Below, piece after piece: positions 39,636 to 50,910 of a DNA stretch of 64,000 bases (positions are counted from its first letter, which is position 1; every line of letters starts with the position of its first letter). The stretch spans positions 4,484,501 through 4,548,500 of the forward strand of contig JAJTWR010000266.1 in assembly GCA_021613335.1 (NCBI GenBank). The letters are read 5' to 3'. The notes under the pieces were generated by a model that was not told the DNA's origin, searched no databases, and saw only the letters and a list, made by a program, of their open reading frames with translations. The translations under genes and the position numbers were made by a program. The stretch comes from Whitmania pigra (lineage: Eukaryota; Annelida; Clitellata; Hirudinida; Haemopidae).

Positions 39636-41261
39636 ATAATGACATTATTTGGACGAAGCAGGAACGACTGTTCAATTTCATAGCCGTTCCCGGTTGTACT
39701 GAGATTACTGATTTTAACTAAGTGTAACTCATAACTTAAAGTGTAATATCTTCTAATAAATGATATGACTTGATATTTATTTAGAATAAATAGAATCAAA
39801 CAAAAAATAAAAATTTTTTGACATTTCTTAATACCATTAAACAAATGATATAAAATCAAGCCTTTTATTAACCACTGAATAAATCAAATAAAGTCCTAAC
39901 GAAATGAGTAACAATTGCAACAATATAAAACTATGACAGAACTGAGTCGGTTACATAATTTATTGTTAGTAGTATACTTAATACCATTATAAATAGGACA
40001 TGAAAAGAAGTCAAAAATATTGTTATTTTTTGTTGACATAATTTCAAGAGAAAATATTCTAAATAACTATCACTTTTGAAACCGGTCCTACTTACACTGA
40101 CAATGTTTATTACAACAATTTCCATTACATCTTTCATTTACTTAATCTTAAGACTGCACCAAAGGGAAATGTAATAATTTGTTTAAGCATGTTTTAGTAT
40201 TTTACACATGTTAGCAATAGTAGTTTACGTGTCATGTAATGAGTTAAAAGCCTTTTGACTTTCTTTGAAATATAAAAAAAAAAGTAGCTCCAAAAATTAA
40301 ATTCATTCTCTTGTTTTCATTAAGTTCATTTTTATTGCGTTCTGTTTGTGTGCTTAAAACTTTTTATATTTGCTGTAGTGAAAACTTGAATCAGCAGAAT
40401 GGAATACTCATGTTTGGTTTGTCTGATGATCAGGACAATTGGAAACAATAAATTACTTAGTAAAGCTCTACAACCAATAAAGTTTCTGTCTTTAATTTGG
40501 TTGCTAAGAAGGCACAAGCATAACAGCCTTATATCTCAACAAATTACCAATGAAATAGAACCAGCCCGGATTTGGCATAGTCCGCCCTTGGGACACCGAG
40601 GAGCCCCAACTCACATGAAAACTCATTCTATACTCATTAGTGGGAGAAAAGATAGAATACTGTAAAATATTGCACTTGTCTATGGCCCCGTGCAAAACCA
40701 CGAAATGTCGATTAAACGAAGCATTACAGGTTAAAGTCATTTATGGAGAATCCAAAGCTTTGATAGGATGACGGATTTGAAAAAGGCCGCTAGGGGCTAA
40801 AGGCAGGAAGGCATGCTAAATTTGGGTATCGCTTTTTAATGAAATAAAATCTTGTGGTGTTATGATTGTGAATTGTGGGTATGTCTCGGTGCCTATCAAG
40901 ACTTACAATTCATACGCAATTAGGTTGAAGAAAATTACGATATTTGATTTTAGCCAGTTTAGATTAGACCTTAATATTTATTAGGTATATCCAACGTAAA
41001 GCTTTTGATGATATTTACAAATTCAATAAAAATTTTTCAGTAAGATCCCCAAATCAAAAACTTCAAATTTTGAGATATGAATATTGATTGTGGTCCACAA
41101 TTTGTGGATAGTAAAATGAATTAGGCATTCTTACTAATACGTGGTTTCTAGCGCTTGTATGTTAGGTCAAGGTGTTGCTCCTAGGTTATAACCCAAGGCT
41201 TCGGGTTATCGTTGATGTGGATGTTCCGAAGAAAATTTTAACGCAGACTAAAAAGATCGAA

Positions 41262-42304
41262 ATGCTTCTTCGAACTTCGTCAGCAATATTTTGGAATCTA
41301 GGTAATTATCTTATTAATCCAGTTTAAATTAGTAATTCAGTATTTAAGTAATTCCAGAAGTTAAGTGATTGATTGTTGTTATAAGAGCTTGGCTTACGCA
41401 CTATGGTTACGGTTCCTTCAAGTATTTTGTCAAAAGAGCAAAAGTTACAGCTGCTGAAGAATAATGAAGGTGGGACTGTTGACTTGGAAATAAATAAATA
41501 TGAAGGAATTGCCGTAATCACTCTTAACTATGCACAGAAGAAAAATGCTCTGTCAGGTTGATGATTATATAATTATTATGATTTAATAAATGATACTAAT
41601 GGTAATTATTTTTATAAGGAAAGATGATGGTAGATATGGAGGAGAGAATTTCTGAACTAGAAAGTTGGGAAGATGGATGGGGCCTCATTCTTAAAGGTGC
41701 TGGAGGAACATTTTGTTCTGGTGGGAACCTTCAGTTTATGAAATCTTTGGCTGAGAGGAAGACTGAAGGTCACCCGACCATAATGTCAGAACACATGCAG
41801 ATGACACTTGATCGACTTCAAAAACTTCCACTCTTGAGTTTAGCTGTACTTGAGGGAGCCACATTGGGTGGTGGATCAGAAATTGCTCTCTCTTGTGATT
41901 TTAGGATCATGAGCAATTCAGCAACATTTGGTTTTCTTCAGGGTAGAATGGGCTTAAGTCCTGGCTGGGGTGGTGGCATCAAGCTTGTTAACCTTGTTGG
42001 CTACAGAACAGCTTTGAAACTTCTTGCTTCTTGTGCTGTCCTGGAAAGTAGAGAGGCACTTGAAAATGGATTGGTGGACAGCACCTTTTCCAGTGATCAA
42101 AACTCAATGGAAATGGCACACAACTTTCTAAGAACCTTTTCTAAATTATCTCCAGAAGTTCTCAGAGCAAATAAAAAAGTTGTAACAAATTCTGTGATAT
42201 TCAAATCAATGACTGAGATTTATGAGGCAGAAAGAAACATTTTTCAATCTTTGTTTGGTGGACCTGCACATTTGGATGCCTTAAAGAAAGCTAATGTTAA
42301 ATGA
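41262..42304 (+). CDS. ECHDC1: Ethylmalonyl-CoA decarboxylase-like crotonase, copy A
   Basis: Three exons: 41262-41301, 41386-41556, 41619-42304, phase-consistent, 298 residues (human ECHDC1 about 300). ECHDC1 is a metabolite-repair enzyme that decarboxylates ethylmalonyl-CoA formed by side activity of acetyl-CoA carboxylase. Features: short first exon MLLRTSSAIFWNL, which looks like the start of a mitochondrial presequence although mammalian ECHDC1 is cytosolic; then LLKNNEGGTVDLEI, GIAVITLNYAQKKNALSG (crotonase N-terminal strand), GTFCSGGNLQFMKSL (first oxyanion segment), EGATLGGGSEIALSCDFRIM (second), GRMGLSPGWGGGIKLVNLVG, and FGGPAHLDALKKANVK at the end. The last exon carries nearly all of the catalytic fold. 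It is followed 1.5 kb downstream by copy B in the same direction. A general enoyl-CoA hydratase is the alternative, but GGPAHL and the PxWGG context favour ECHDC1. Confidence 0.88.
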
Positions 42305-43797
42305 TAATGTTAAAGTTTGAAATTTGTAATTCATTTAGAAGTTGATCAATGGTGGTTTATTTAGAAATTATAATTTTAAAATCATTGATCTGCCATTTGA
42401 GTCTCAGCGAGTGGCTTTAAAATTGCATCAAATATGTTTTTACAGGTTGTCCACAAATTAATATTATTTTTTACATATTGCCTAAAGACACTGTTTATCA
42501 CCCATCCAGTTTTAATGTCCATCCTATCATCACTTGAATTGTTACTTTTCATTAATTTTTTGTTTGTAATTCTAATTGAATATCTGCATTTCTTGTCACA
42601 TTTTAACTCATATTGTTGTTTTGTCTAGTGTCTGAGAGTTAAAATTGTGATTATGGTTTATAATCTGTTACAAGACTTCCTTAATATTGTTTAATTGTAA
42701 TATAATTTATTGCCATTGAAAAGAGTATGTCATGATTGGTGATTCTTGAAACAGGACAATGTTTTGGTTGCTTTCTTGACTTCTCCAGATTGAAAGACAT
42801 ATTCTAGAATATTTTCTTTTTTATTTGCTTTACCAGTAGAATTTATTACTTTGGGTCATCAAAATTATGTTCCCTCTAAGCTGTGCTTTGATCCTGCTGT
42901 GCACAAAAATTGATCTCAGCACAAATAATTTCATTTTGACCCAGTTCGGAAGAGGTAGTAATGGTTGGGTGCCTTGTTGAATTTGTTCATTCTAAAAACA
43001 AGTTTTCAAAGTTAGTTGACATTAGTTGTACTTTTCAAGCATCCAATGCCCAATCAAAACTAAACAACTTAATCGAGTGGAAGTTTGGACATGTGGATGA
43101 GAACTAAATTTTATCTGACGAATTGAGGTGGACAATTAGTTAATATGGACGTGGTGTACAATTATCGGAACAATTAGTTAACATGCATGTGGTGTACGAT
43201 TATTGGAAAAACAAAATCGGAAGAGAAACATTATAAGCTTCCTAGTTGATTATTTTTATTTAACTTTTTTTAAAGTAAAGGAAAACTTGAAAGTTAAAAC
43301 TAAGTGATTACAACATTTACAGCATCTTAAATTTATAGCTTGAAAAATAACGTTTTGCTATAAAAATTATCATTATTTTTTTAACAACTTGTTAATTCCT
43401 AAATTGTTTACTTTTAATATTTAATTTAAATTTAGTATGACTTGTCATTACATAATTACAAACTTTTGTAAAACTAGGATGTGTATTGTTTAAAATTATG
43501 TATTTTAACCTATAGTTAAATTGTTTGTAAAAAAAAGTATTTATCTATTTATATGTGTGTTTAATCAAATTACTATAATATTCTTTTTCAACATAGCCAC
43601 AGCAAAAATAAGATATATTAAGTTGCAATCAAAATTGTCTTATTTGTATTTGATCGCCAGAGTTTTGCCTTAAAAAGTGTTTTCACCGATGGCCAAAGTT
43701 TGATTCCAAAGGTTATCATGAGTTGGCTATTCTTGTTATTCAACTTATTAATGTTGTTGTGTCATTTTAATGCAACCACAGTGTTGTTTTTGTTAAG
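42305..43797 (+). other. Spacer between the ECHDC1 copies
   Basis: AT-rich 1.5 kb. Near 43130-43206 a 55-60-base segment is imperfectly doubled (ACAATTAGTTAA...GTGGTGTAC occurs twice). No gene or mobile element was recognised. It includes the copy A 3'UTR and the copy B promoter. Confidence 0.5.
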
Positions 43798-44808
43798 ATG
43801 TCATCAATATTAGTTAAGAATCTAGGTAAACATTTTATTTCCATTTATAATGGTAACGAATTAATGTTGATTAAGAGTTACAATTTGCATAAGGCTGGGG
43901 GCTGAGTAATTTGGCTGGAATTAAGGTGAATGAACAAACGTTGAAACTGTTGAAGAGTAATGAAGGTGGAAGCATTGACTTGGAAATAAACAAAGTAAAA
44001 GGCATTGCTGTGATCACTCTCAGTTATGCCCAGAAAAGAAATTCAATCACAGGTTTCATGTTGCTACTTTTGTCCCAAGAATTATAATTTATTTTTAATA
44101 CTAACAATAATAGACATTGTCGTCACTTAAGGAAGCATGATGGTAGACTTGGAAAAAAGAATTTCTGAACTAGAAAAATGGGAAGATGGATGGGGCCTCA
44201 TTCTTAGAGGTGCTGGAGGAACGTTTTGTTCTGGTGGGAACCTTCAGTTTCAAAAATCTTTGAGTGAAAATAGAAAATTTGGTTACCCTGCCATAATATC
44301 AGAATACATGCAGATGACACTTGATCGACTTCAAAAACTTCCACTTTTGAGTGTAGCTGTACTTGAGGGAGCCACATTGGGTGGTGGATCAGAAATTGCT
44401 CTATCTTGTGATTTTAGGATCATGAGCAATTCAGCAACATTTGGTTTTCCTGAGGGTAAATTGGGTTTGTGTGTTGGTTGGGGTGGTAGCATTAAACTTG
44501 TTAATCTTGTTGGCTGCAAAACAGCTTTGAAACTTCTTGCTTCTTGTGCAATCTTGAAAAGTGATGAGGCACTAACAGTTGGATTGGTGGACAATATATG
44601 CTCCAATAGATGTCCAATGGATGTGGCTCATGAATTTTTAAGAAGGTTTTCAAAGTTGTCTCCAGAAGTTCTCAGAGCAAATAAAAAAGTTGTTCTGAGT
44701 TGTTTAGGAATCAATAATGTTTCTGAGGTTTATGAACTTGAAAATAACATTTATCAAAATTTAACTGGGGGACTTACTCATTTGAATTTCTTAAAAAAGC
44801 TGAAATGA
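43798..44808 (+). CDS. ECHDC1: Ethylmalonyl-CoA decarboxylase-like crotonase, copy B
   Basis: Three exons with the same junctions as copy A: 43798-43825, 43894-44052, 44132-44808, 287 residues. Exon 1 encodes MSSILVKNL, exon 2 GWGLSNLAGIKVNEQTLKLL and EGGSIDLEINKVKGIAVITL. The catalytic exon keeps GTFCSGGNLQFQKSL and EGATLGGGSEIALSCDFRIM. In the third conserved segment it reads GKLGLCVGWGGSIKLVNLVG, where copy A and the human protein have proline two residues before WGG (LSPGWGG, IIPSWGG). Its end, TGGLTHLNFLKKLK, is also less like the family than copy A (FGGPAHL). The frame is intact, so it is probably expressed. A changed substrate or activity is possible. It is the downstream member of a tandem duplication, with a polyadenylation signal at 44832-44837. 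Confidence 0.86.
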
Positions 44809-44831
44809 TATTTATTTTTATTGATGTGTAA

Positions 44832-44837
44832 AATAAA
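44832..44837 (+). promoter_or_regulatory. Polyadenylation signal of ECHDC1 copy B
   Basis: AATAAA 24 bases beyond the TGA stop of copy B. The 3'UTR would be very short. Confidence 0.6.
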
Positions 44838-46089
44838 TATTTTGTCACGTTGCTTAATGGTCTTTGAAATTTTGCATTATACCTATTGAAACTCTTATAA
44901 TCATAGTAGGAATTAAACTCAGAATATTAAAGCTGATATGCAATAGCAGGTAATTCCACAGTTGTACTGCCGATTCTAAGATGTTATCTATTTATTAATG
45001 TACTTTCTTCAATCAGGCTAGCGATTCTTCCACAAGGACTAAACTTTTCCAATTTATTTGATTTTTACAAATTTTTCTGCAAGGCATAACACGAATTTTA
45101 TAATAGCGAACTTCATTTGTTTTAGAAATTACTTGTCATTGCTGAATTTTGCCTCACATCTATTAAGTATCTAAGTTTAGGAAGACTTTTTGCTCCTAGG
45201 AGGTATGCGTATTTGTGATATTAAGCATTATTAAATAAGATTAAAATTTCTTAACTAAATTTTTAGAGCCTTGCATGATTAATCTGCTTTAAATACAGCT
45301 CCCAGTTATGCTGCACTGCCGATTGAGCCTCCGTACATTATGAGACCACCTCCTGATATAAGCACTGGATGAAATCTACAAACCCATTCAAACTACTGTT
45401 TGACATTCAAATGCCACGTTACTTTATCAAATAGATTTGAATGAAACTGGATGACCATTTTATCTATCGAAACTACTTAACTTGTTTTGGAAGTAGTGAA
45501 TTCCTATTACATTATTATTACCCTAAGTTGAATACTGAATGACCCAGAATCAAAAAAAAAATCAGACAAAATGTTTTTATACAAAATCTGAGTACATGGG
45601 GTAAATTACAATTTGATAGGTCATCCGTGTTTCAATGAATGGCTTTAAGGTTGTCTCCAGTTTGTATAGGTTATCAACAAATTAATTATATATGTAAATT
45701 AAATATATATATATATATATGTATATAGCTCTTACTTCATGATTCATTGCTTGATAACCCATTTAGAGTGATGATTACATAATCACATCACACACAATAA
45801 TTGGCAGCTGGCAAAAGGGCTACCATAACAAATTTCCACATTTTGCAAACTTTGAGAAAAAATATTGAAGATCATTATTATAATGCTAGTTAACCACCCA
45901 AATCTAAAAAAGGTCAAAGACTAGATAGTAAATAATGCATAAAAATTATACCACAAAATGTCACCAGCTGGACTACTCAAAACACTGGTTGCAATTTCTG
46001 ATTATTCAATTATTAACCATAAACAACAAAATAAATAAAAAATGAAGAATTAAATTCTGGAGAGGAAGACATTGCATATGAACATAGTT
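44838..46089. other. Intergenic region between ECHDC1 copy B and CIAO2B
   Basis: AT-rich 1.25 kb with an AT dinucleotide run (about 45690-45724). At 45299-45370 (+) a possible terminal exon follows an acceptor (AAATACAG) and encodes a Pro-rich tail, APSYAALPIEPPYIMRPPPD, ending in a stop. No partner exon was identified. Confidence 0.45.
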
Positions 46090-47288
46090 TCAGTTTTTTG
46101 TCCCGATTAAGCACTGGTTCACTACAGCAAGCAGTGATGGTTTTTCCAATGCAGCAGCAATCCTTTCCTTGTCTGCCAGCTGTTTGTTAACTGAAAAAAA
46201 TTGTTATTAAAACAACAATGAAAAAATGGTAAAACTGACACTGTGTCTATTAATTTTTGTACATACTTGCCACCTCAGAGACATGGCTACCAGGTGTGAT
46301 TTCTACAGTTACCTGAGAAAATGTTACAAGTCATCATATCATTCATAATCAAAACTCAAAGTCATATAAAATAAAAACAAGTGCAATGTAAACAGATGAT
46401 AATAATTTTAAGTAAATCTCATTCTAAATTTAAAAAAAATAGAATTTATTTAAAGTTGGTATGCAAAAAAGAAAAGCAAGAGTATGGAAATGCATGACTC
46501 AAAATACCAAAACAATCTTCAACACAATGGCAAAAAGAACTACATTTTGATGTCATACAGTCTTATATGTAACAGTGTCAAAATAATTTAGTAAAATTAA
46601 TACTTTAAATCTTGGAGGAAGACATCTCATGAGCTTGACTCTCAAGCACAAGCCTATCACAGTGGCCATACTGCAATGGGGAATTGTTGGGGTGTAACTG
46701 ATATGGATTCGGTTGGCATCATCATCAACCTGGAAAAGTAACAATTATTTGAAATGCTTTATTAGACTTGAGCAAGTTTAAACTTAGATCTTAATCATAA
46801 ACAAACCAAACCTGATATCTTTATAATTTTAAATCAACATTGAAAACAATCCAAGTCATAGAAAACATTTTATAAATATTGCAATGCTATTAAAAATTGA
46901 TATCTATGAACTCTCATTCTTTTGTGTGTACCAGATGACTCCAGTAACTTAAGATTTATCACTTTTTTATCACTTAAATGCCAAGAATGATGAGCTTCTT
47001 TAACAGTTAATCAATTTTGTTCCCATCTATTTGACAAATTAGTATAAATCCGGTTCTAGCGCCAAATGTCACTTAACATACCGTAATTAATCCTTCATCT
47101 ACAACATGTAACTCTTCTAAAGTTAGATTTGGATGCTCCGGGTCGCAGATGTTAGATAAATGATCAAACACCTCTCGTGAGTCTACTTTATCAACTATTG
47201 AATCGTCCAATTCATTCGGTAAAATGTCCCGCTGGCCTTGTCTTTTAAAGACAGTAGGATAAGAATTCTCCAATTGTCCTGCATTCAT
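46090..47288 (-). CDS. CIAO2B: Cytosolic iron-sulfur assembly component 2B (MIP18 family)
   Basis: Four exons on the minus strand: 47082-47288, 46604-46729, 46267-46312 and 46090-46190; phases match; 159 residues (human 163). CIAO2B forms, with CIAO1 and MMS19, the targeting complex that hands Fe-S clusters to cytosolic and nuclear enzymes such as DNA polymerases and helicases. Features: N-terminus [17 protein letters not shown]; the family motif [36 protein letters not shown]; then [18 protein letters not shown] with the conserved cysteine at residue 88, [34 protein letters not shown] and [20 protein letters not shown]. The start was placed at MNAGQLEN; an in-frame ATG further upstream would add about 20 unlikely residues. 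The orthologous CIAO2A is less similar (the ICDPEHP and [15 protein letters not shown] segments favour 2B). Confidence 0.95.
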
Positions 47289-47739
47289 GTTTGTATATGT
47301 ATTAACCTTAAATAAATAGTTTAGCCTCGAATTAACGCTCAAAAACAAAACAGTATGAAAACACTAAACACACTTATAAACAAAATTTAAAAATAGTATA
47401 GAAGCAAAAATAAAGTGTTTTGGAAAATAAAATAAAAATAAAAATAGAACAATATAAATAAATAATTAATATTAATAAATAATATATAATATAATAATGA
47501 ATTCTCCAGGAGCGTCAATTGCGGGCAGCAGAGGGAAAATGTTGTCCTCCAAGGACTCACAATTTTTATTTTGAATTCGAAAATGTGTAACTTTTGTATA
47601 AAGTTGTCAATGCGTTCTTTGTAACAGTCCACTTTCTTTTCCAAAGCAATATCTACACGAACTGTTCGTGCAAATGCAAAAAACAAAACAAAACAGGCAA
47701 GTGCTTGAGCTTGATCGTCTGGTTATAAAGAATATTAGA

Positions 47740-48540
47740 ACATGAAAGAAGTGCACTCTAAGCAGCCTGCATATGTCTGCAGGAATTATATGTTTTAAAA
47801 ATCAATGCCAAAAATATTGCTAGCATTTGCACACGTCGACATGCTGAAGAGGTTAAAAAGAATCGTTTAATTTTAGAAAAAAATCATAGAAACTTTAAAA
47901 GTTATTGGTAAGCTTGGACTTAGCTATAGAGGGGCAGAAGAGTCAGGGTTCACTTTGCTAGATGACAGTCTAGATCACGGGAATTTTTTAGAAATTCTTT
48001 TGCTTGTTAGCAAATTCGATCCATTGTTGAAAGCACATATAGAAGATGTAGTTCGAAAAAGCAAATCTCGTCAGGATTCAGTTGGCAACAGTAAATGCCT
48101 TGGTCGCATTTCTGTCAAAAACGACTGTTAATAAAGTAATTGATGTCATATCAACATCTTTAACAAATATGATGGTTGAAGAGACTAGAAGAGTCGCTAT
48201 GTTTAGAGTTCAAATTGATACCACACAAGATATTAATGTGCAGGATCAGTGTTCTATTGTGATCCGATATGTAACGGACACTGTACACGAACGTGTAATA
48301 GCTATAGTCAATCACATATCAACGACTGGAAAAGGAATGTGTGATTTGGTTTGTGGTTTCTTTGAAAAGTTAGGCATTGATGTGAGTAAATGTATTGGCA
48401 ATTTCACCGATGGTGCGTCTAATATGCAAGGTCAATACAATGGATTCAATACCTGGTTAAATACAGTTTCTCCGGTCACTAAAAAAGCGGTTGAAGTTGT
48501 TAATTTATTTGGGGTTTTAAACACATGTGCACTGCATTGA
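47740..48540 (+). pseudogene. hAT-type transposase remnant (ZMYM1/DUF4371-like)
   Basis: Fragments in shifting frames match the hAT-derived ZMYM1-like transposase: LGLSYRGAEESGFTLLDDSL and HGNFLEILLLVSKFDPLLKA (about 47915-48050), then a 152-codon open piece with VQIDTTQDINVQDQCSIVIR, ISTTGKGMCDLVCGFFEKLG and GNFTDGASNMQGQYNGFNTW. Frameshifts before 47900 and near 48080 and the truncated right end show it is dead. It lies in the intergenic space between CIAO2B and NAV. No terminal repeats could be assigned. Confidence 0.82.
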
Positions 48541-48890
48541 ACACTCGAATGCGTATTATATTTGATACCTATGAAAGTCGGATCATTTTTATTGCTGATG
48601 AAACTGGGGTGCTTTGGAAATTCCTTCCACGCAAGGCTAACATGGATGGATGCAAAAATGTCTTTTGTTGTTCACAAGCTGCATACATGTTGCTGTTATC
48701 AATATCAAATATCATTTGTCGTTGTGTAAAAAATTTTCACCAAAAACACGTACATTTACATTCTTATTTATTAACGCACATTAAGAACATAAAGAAATTT
48801 CAAGCACATGTTAATATACATCCGCCAACTTGATTTTCAGTTATCTCGACGCTATTTGGCAAACCAGCGACATAAGCGGGTTCGACTGTA
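48541..48890 (+). mobile_element. pogo/Tigger-like transposon remnant
   Basis: A short frame contains IIFIADETGVLWKFLPRKAN, the DETG block of DDE transposases of the Tigger/jerky type. About 200 bases on, sequence ending ATAAGCGGGTTCGACTG followed by TA looks like the right terminus of such an element (inverted: CAGTCGAACCCGCTTAT). The left end and most of the gene are missing. It directly abuts the hAT remnant. Confidence 0.6.
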
Positions 48891-49079
48891 TAACGCGTTA
48901 AGGAGTTTTAGTTTTTTAGCGCTTAGTTTTATATATTATCCAATTATTCATATTAATTAAAATTATCTGTTTGAACACACTGTTTGCATTTTTACCTTTA
49001 TAAATACAAAGAATTATGCTTTTAGCTCAAGGCGTTCCAAGGTTATTGATTGTTGAAGTTCTTGTCGCAGTTAACTTAA

Positions 49080-49240
49080 ATGCTTGCTTGCTCCGATGTC
49101 AAGTTCGTCTTGAGGGTCAAGCAGTTTCGTGCCCAGACAAGCTCTATTCTAGAAGAAAGCCACTAACATTCAATGAAATGCCTCTCCATATAAAGAATTC
49201 ACACAATTTTTATTTGCAACGAAGGCTTAAAAAATAGATC
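49080..49240 (+). mobile_element. Fragment of a non-LTR retrotransposon C-terminus
   Basis: A short frame ends in LTFNEMPLHIKNSHNFYLQR and RLKK, resembling the last residues of CR1-like polyproteins (N-LPLHIK-S-S--FKRKLK). The preceding part is unrecognisable. Only the extreme 3' coding end survives. Confidence 0.4.
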
Positions 49241-50910
49241 AGCATTTCTGTCCATCGGAGTTTATCGTTGAAAATAATTTGATTGGATAATAATACGAAA
49301 ACAAACCAGCAACAATCACACGAATCACCACGAAATGTCCCACATTGCCAGACAAATCCAAATTCACGAATCCACAAACTTTTTACAAACACACAATGAA
49401 TTAATGAATGGATTCCTGGTGAACGAATTTGAAACTGCTTCAGTAAGTAAACTAAGAGAAGTATTCAACAGTTGTTAACAGTAGAAATTAATAACATTAT
49501 ATTCATTTGTTAAAATAATTGATATTATAAATTCAAATGATGGAAGTTTGTAAGTATAGAGAATACTGATTAGGTGAAAACGAGGTAAATGCAGTTGATT
49601 TAATATCAATTCCTCAAGTTTTGAATAAATAATTACTAAAAAACTTTAATAAACTGTTTAGCATAAATTATGAAATTATTGTGAACAAACAAATTCTAAA
49701 AGCCTTGATTTCAAGCATGCTATTTATCTGAACTGCAGAGGGAAGACCAATCGAAATTGTTTTAATAAAGTTGGTGTAAACAATAATTAACATGTTAACC
49801 ATAGTTTATACTTTGTTTAACGGTGGCGATACAATAAAATGAAACGATCTCATAAAGCATTTAAACAAAATAAACATTGGTAAGAAAGATGAGATACCTC
49901 ATCGCCTTGAAATAATTTAAACATTTAGTTCATTAACTAAACACCGATCTAACGCAAAGCTGATTATATCTAAATCTTTAAAAGCACTCTTTCAAACTCA
50001 ACACATTTAATAGAAAATAAACCAACATTGACCTGACCCACGTCACTAGAGAGTTTTCAAAAGGCAATCAAGTGAAGAAATCAAATTAAAAGTTCAGAAC
50101 CTTAAAACAACAGAAATAAAATGACTTTAAATCAAGTAAAATGTTGTCATTTAGACGTCACATGGCAAGAAGTTAAACACAACATCTGAAAAGAAAAAAA
50201 AACTGAAAGAAAAAGATTGGCGCCTGAAACATTGTAGCCAAAACGATGTATATATGCATGTAGCATGCATATTAGCCAAACAGGATTGTTGCAGCATATT
50301 GATTTTATGTTTATTAATTTGATCCAAAATAAATTAATAATAATCATTACTGGTCCCTGAATTTCAATTAAAGATGAACCATGGGTGAAAGGCATGCTTT
50401 GGTTGTCACAGAAAGAGATAAGCATGCCAGAACTCACACACAAACAAACACACAAAAGCTCTTTAGAAGACATTTATAAATTTTGACAGCAAACCTTGCA
50501 TAGCTAAAACATTAGCTGCTTGACATCAAAACCAACAGTAAATGTGAACACAAAGCTAACTCAACTACTAAGATGTCTGTCATCAATAAAAATCATCATC
50601 TGTCATGAACATCATCATTATCATCATAGTGGCTCTCAATCTGTCTTCTTGAATTTGTTGAAATCAGTCTGTTAGTTGATCAATAATTCATCATTTTGAA
50701 CATTTTTTTCAAAATCGCGACATTCACCAAGAAAAAATTCCATTGACGAGGCCACTTTAACGCCTGCAATTTCGTTTGATTAATTCAATCCTTTTCTACC
50801 ACTTTTCTAAGTGAACATGGATGGATGGATGGGTAGCTTGGGGGTAACTTAGATTTCATGGGGTGGGGAGCAAGAACTAGATAGACATTTAAAAGGAAGC
50901 ATTCGAGTTG

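Noticed and set aside
44331..44606. 91-residue minus-strand frame over ECHDC1 copy B
   Set aside because: It is the antisense shadow of the catalytic exon.
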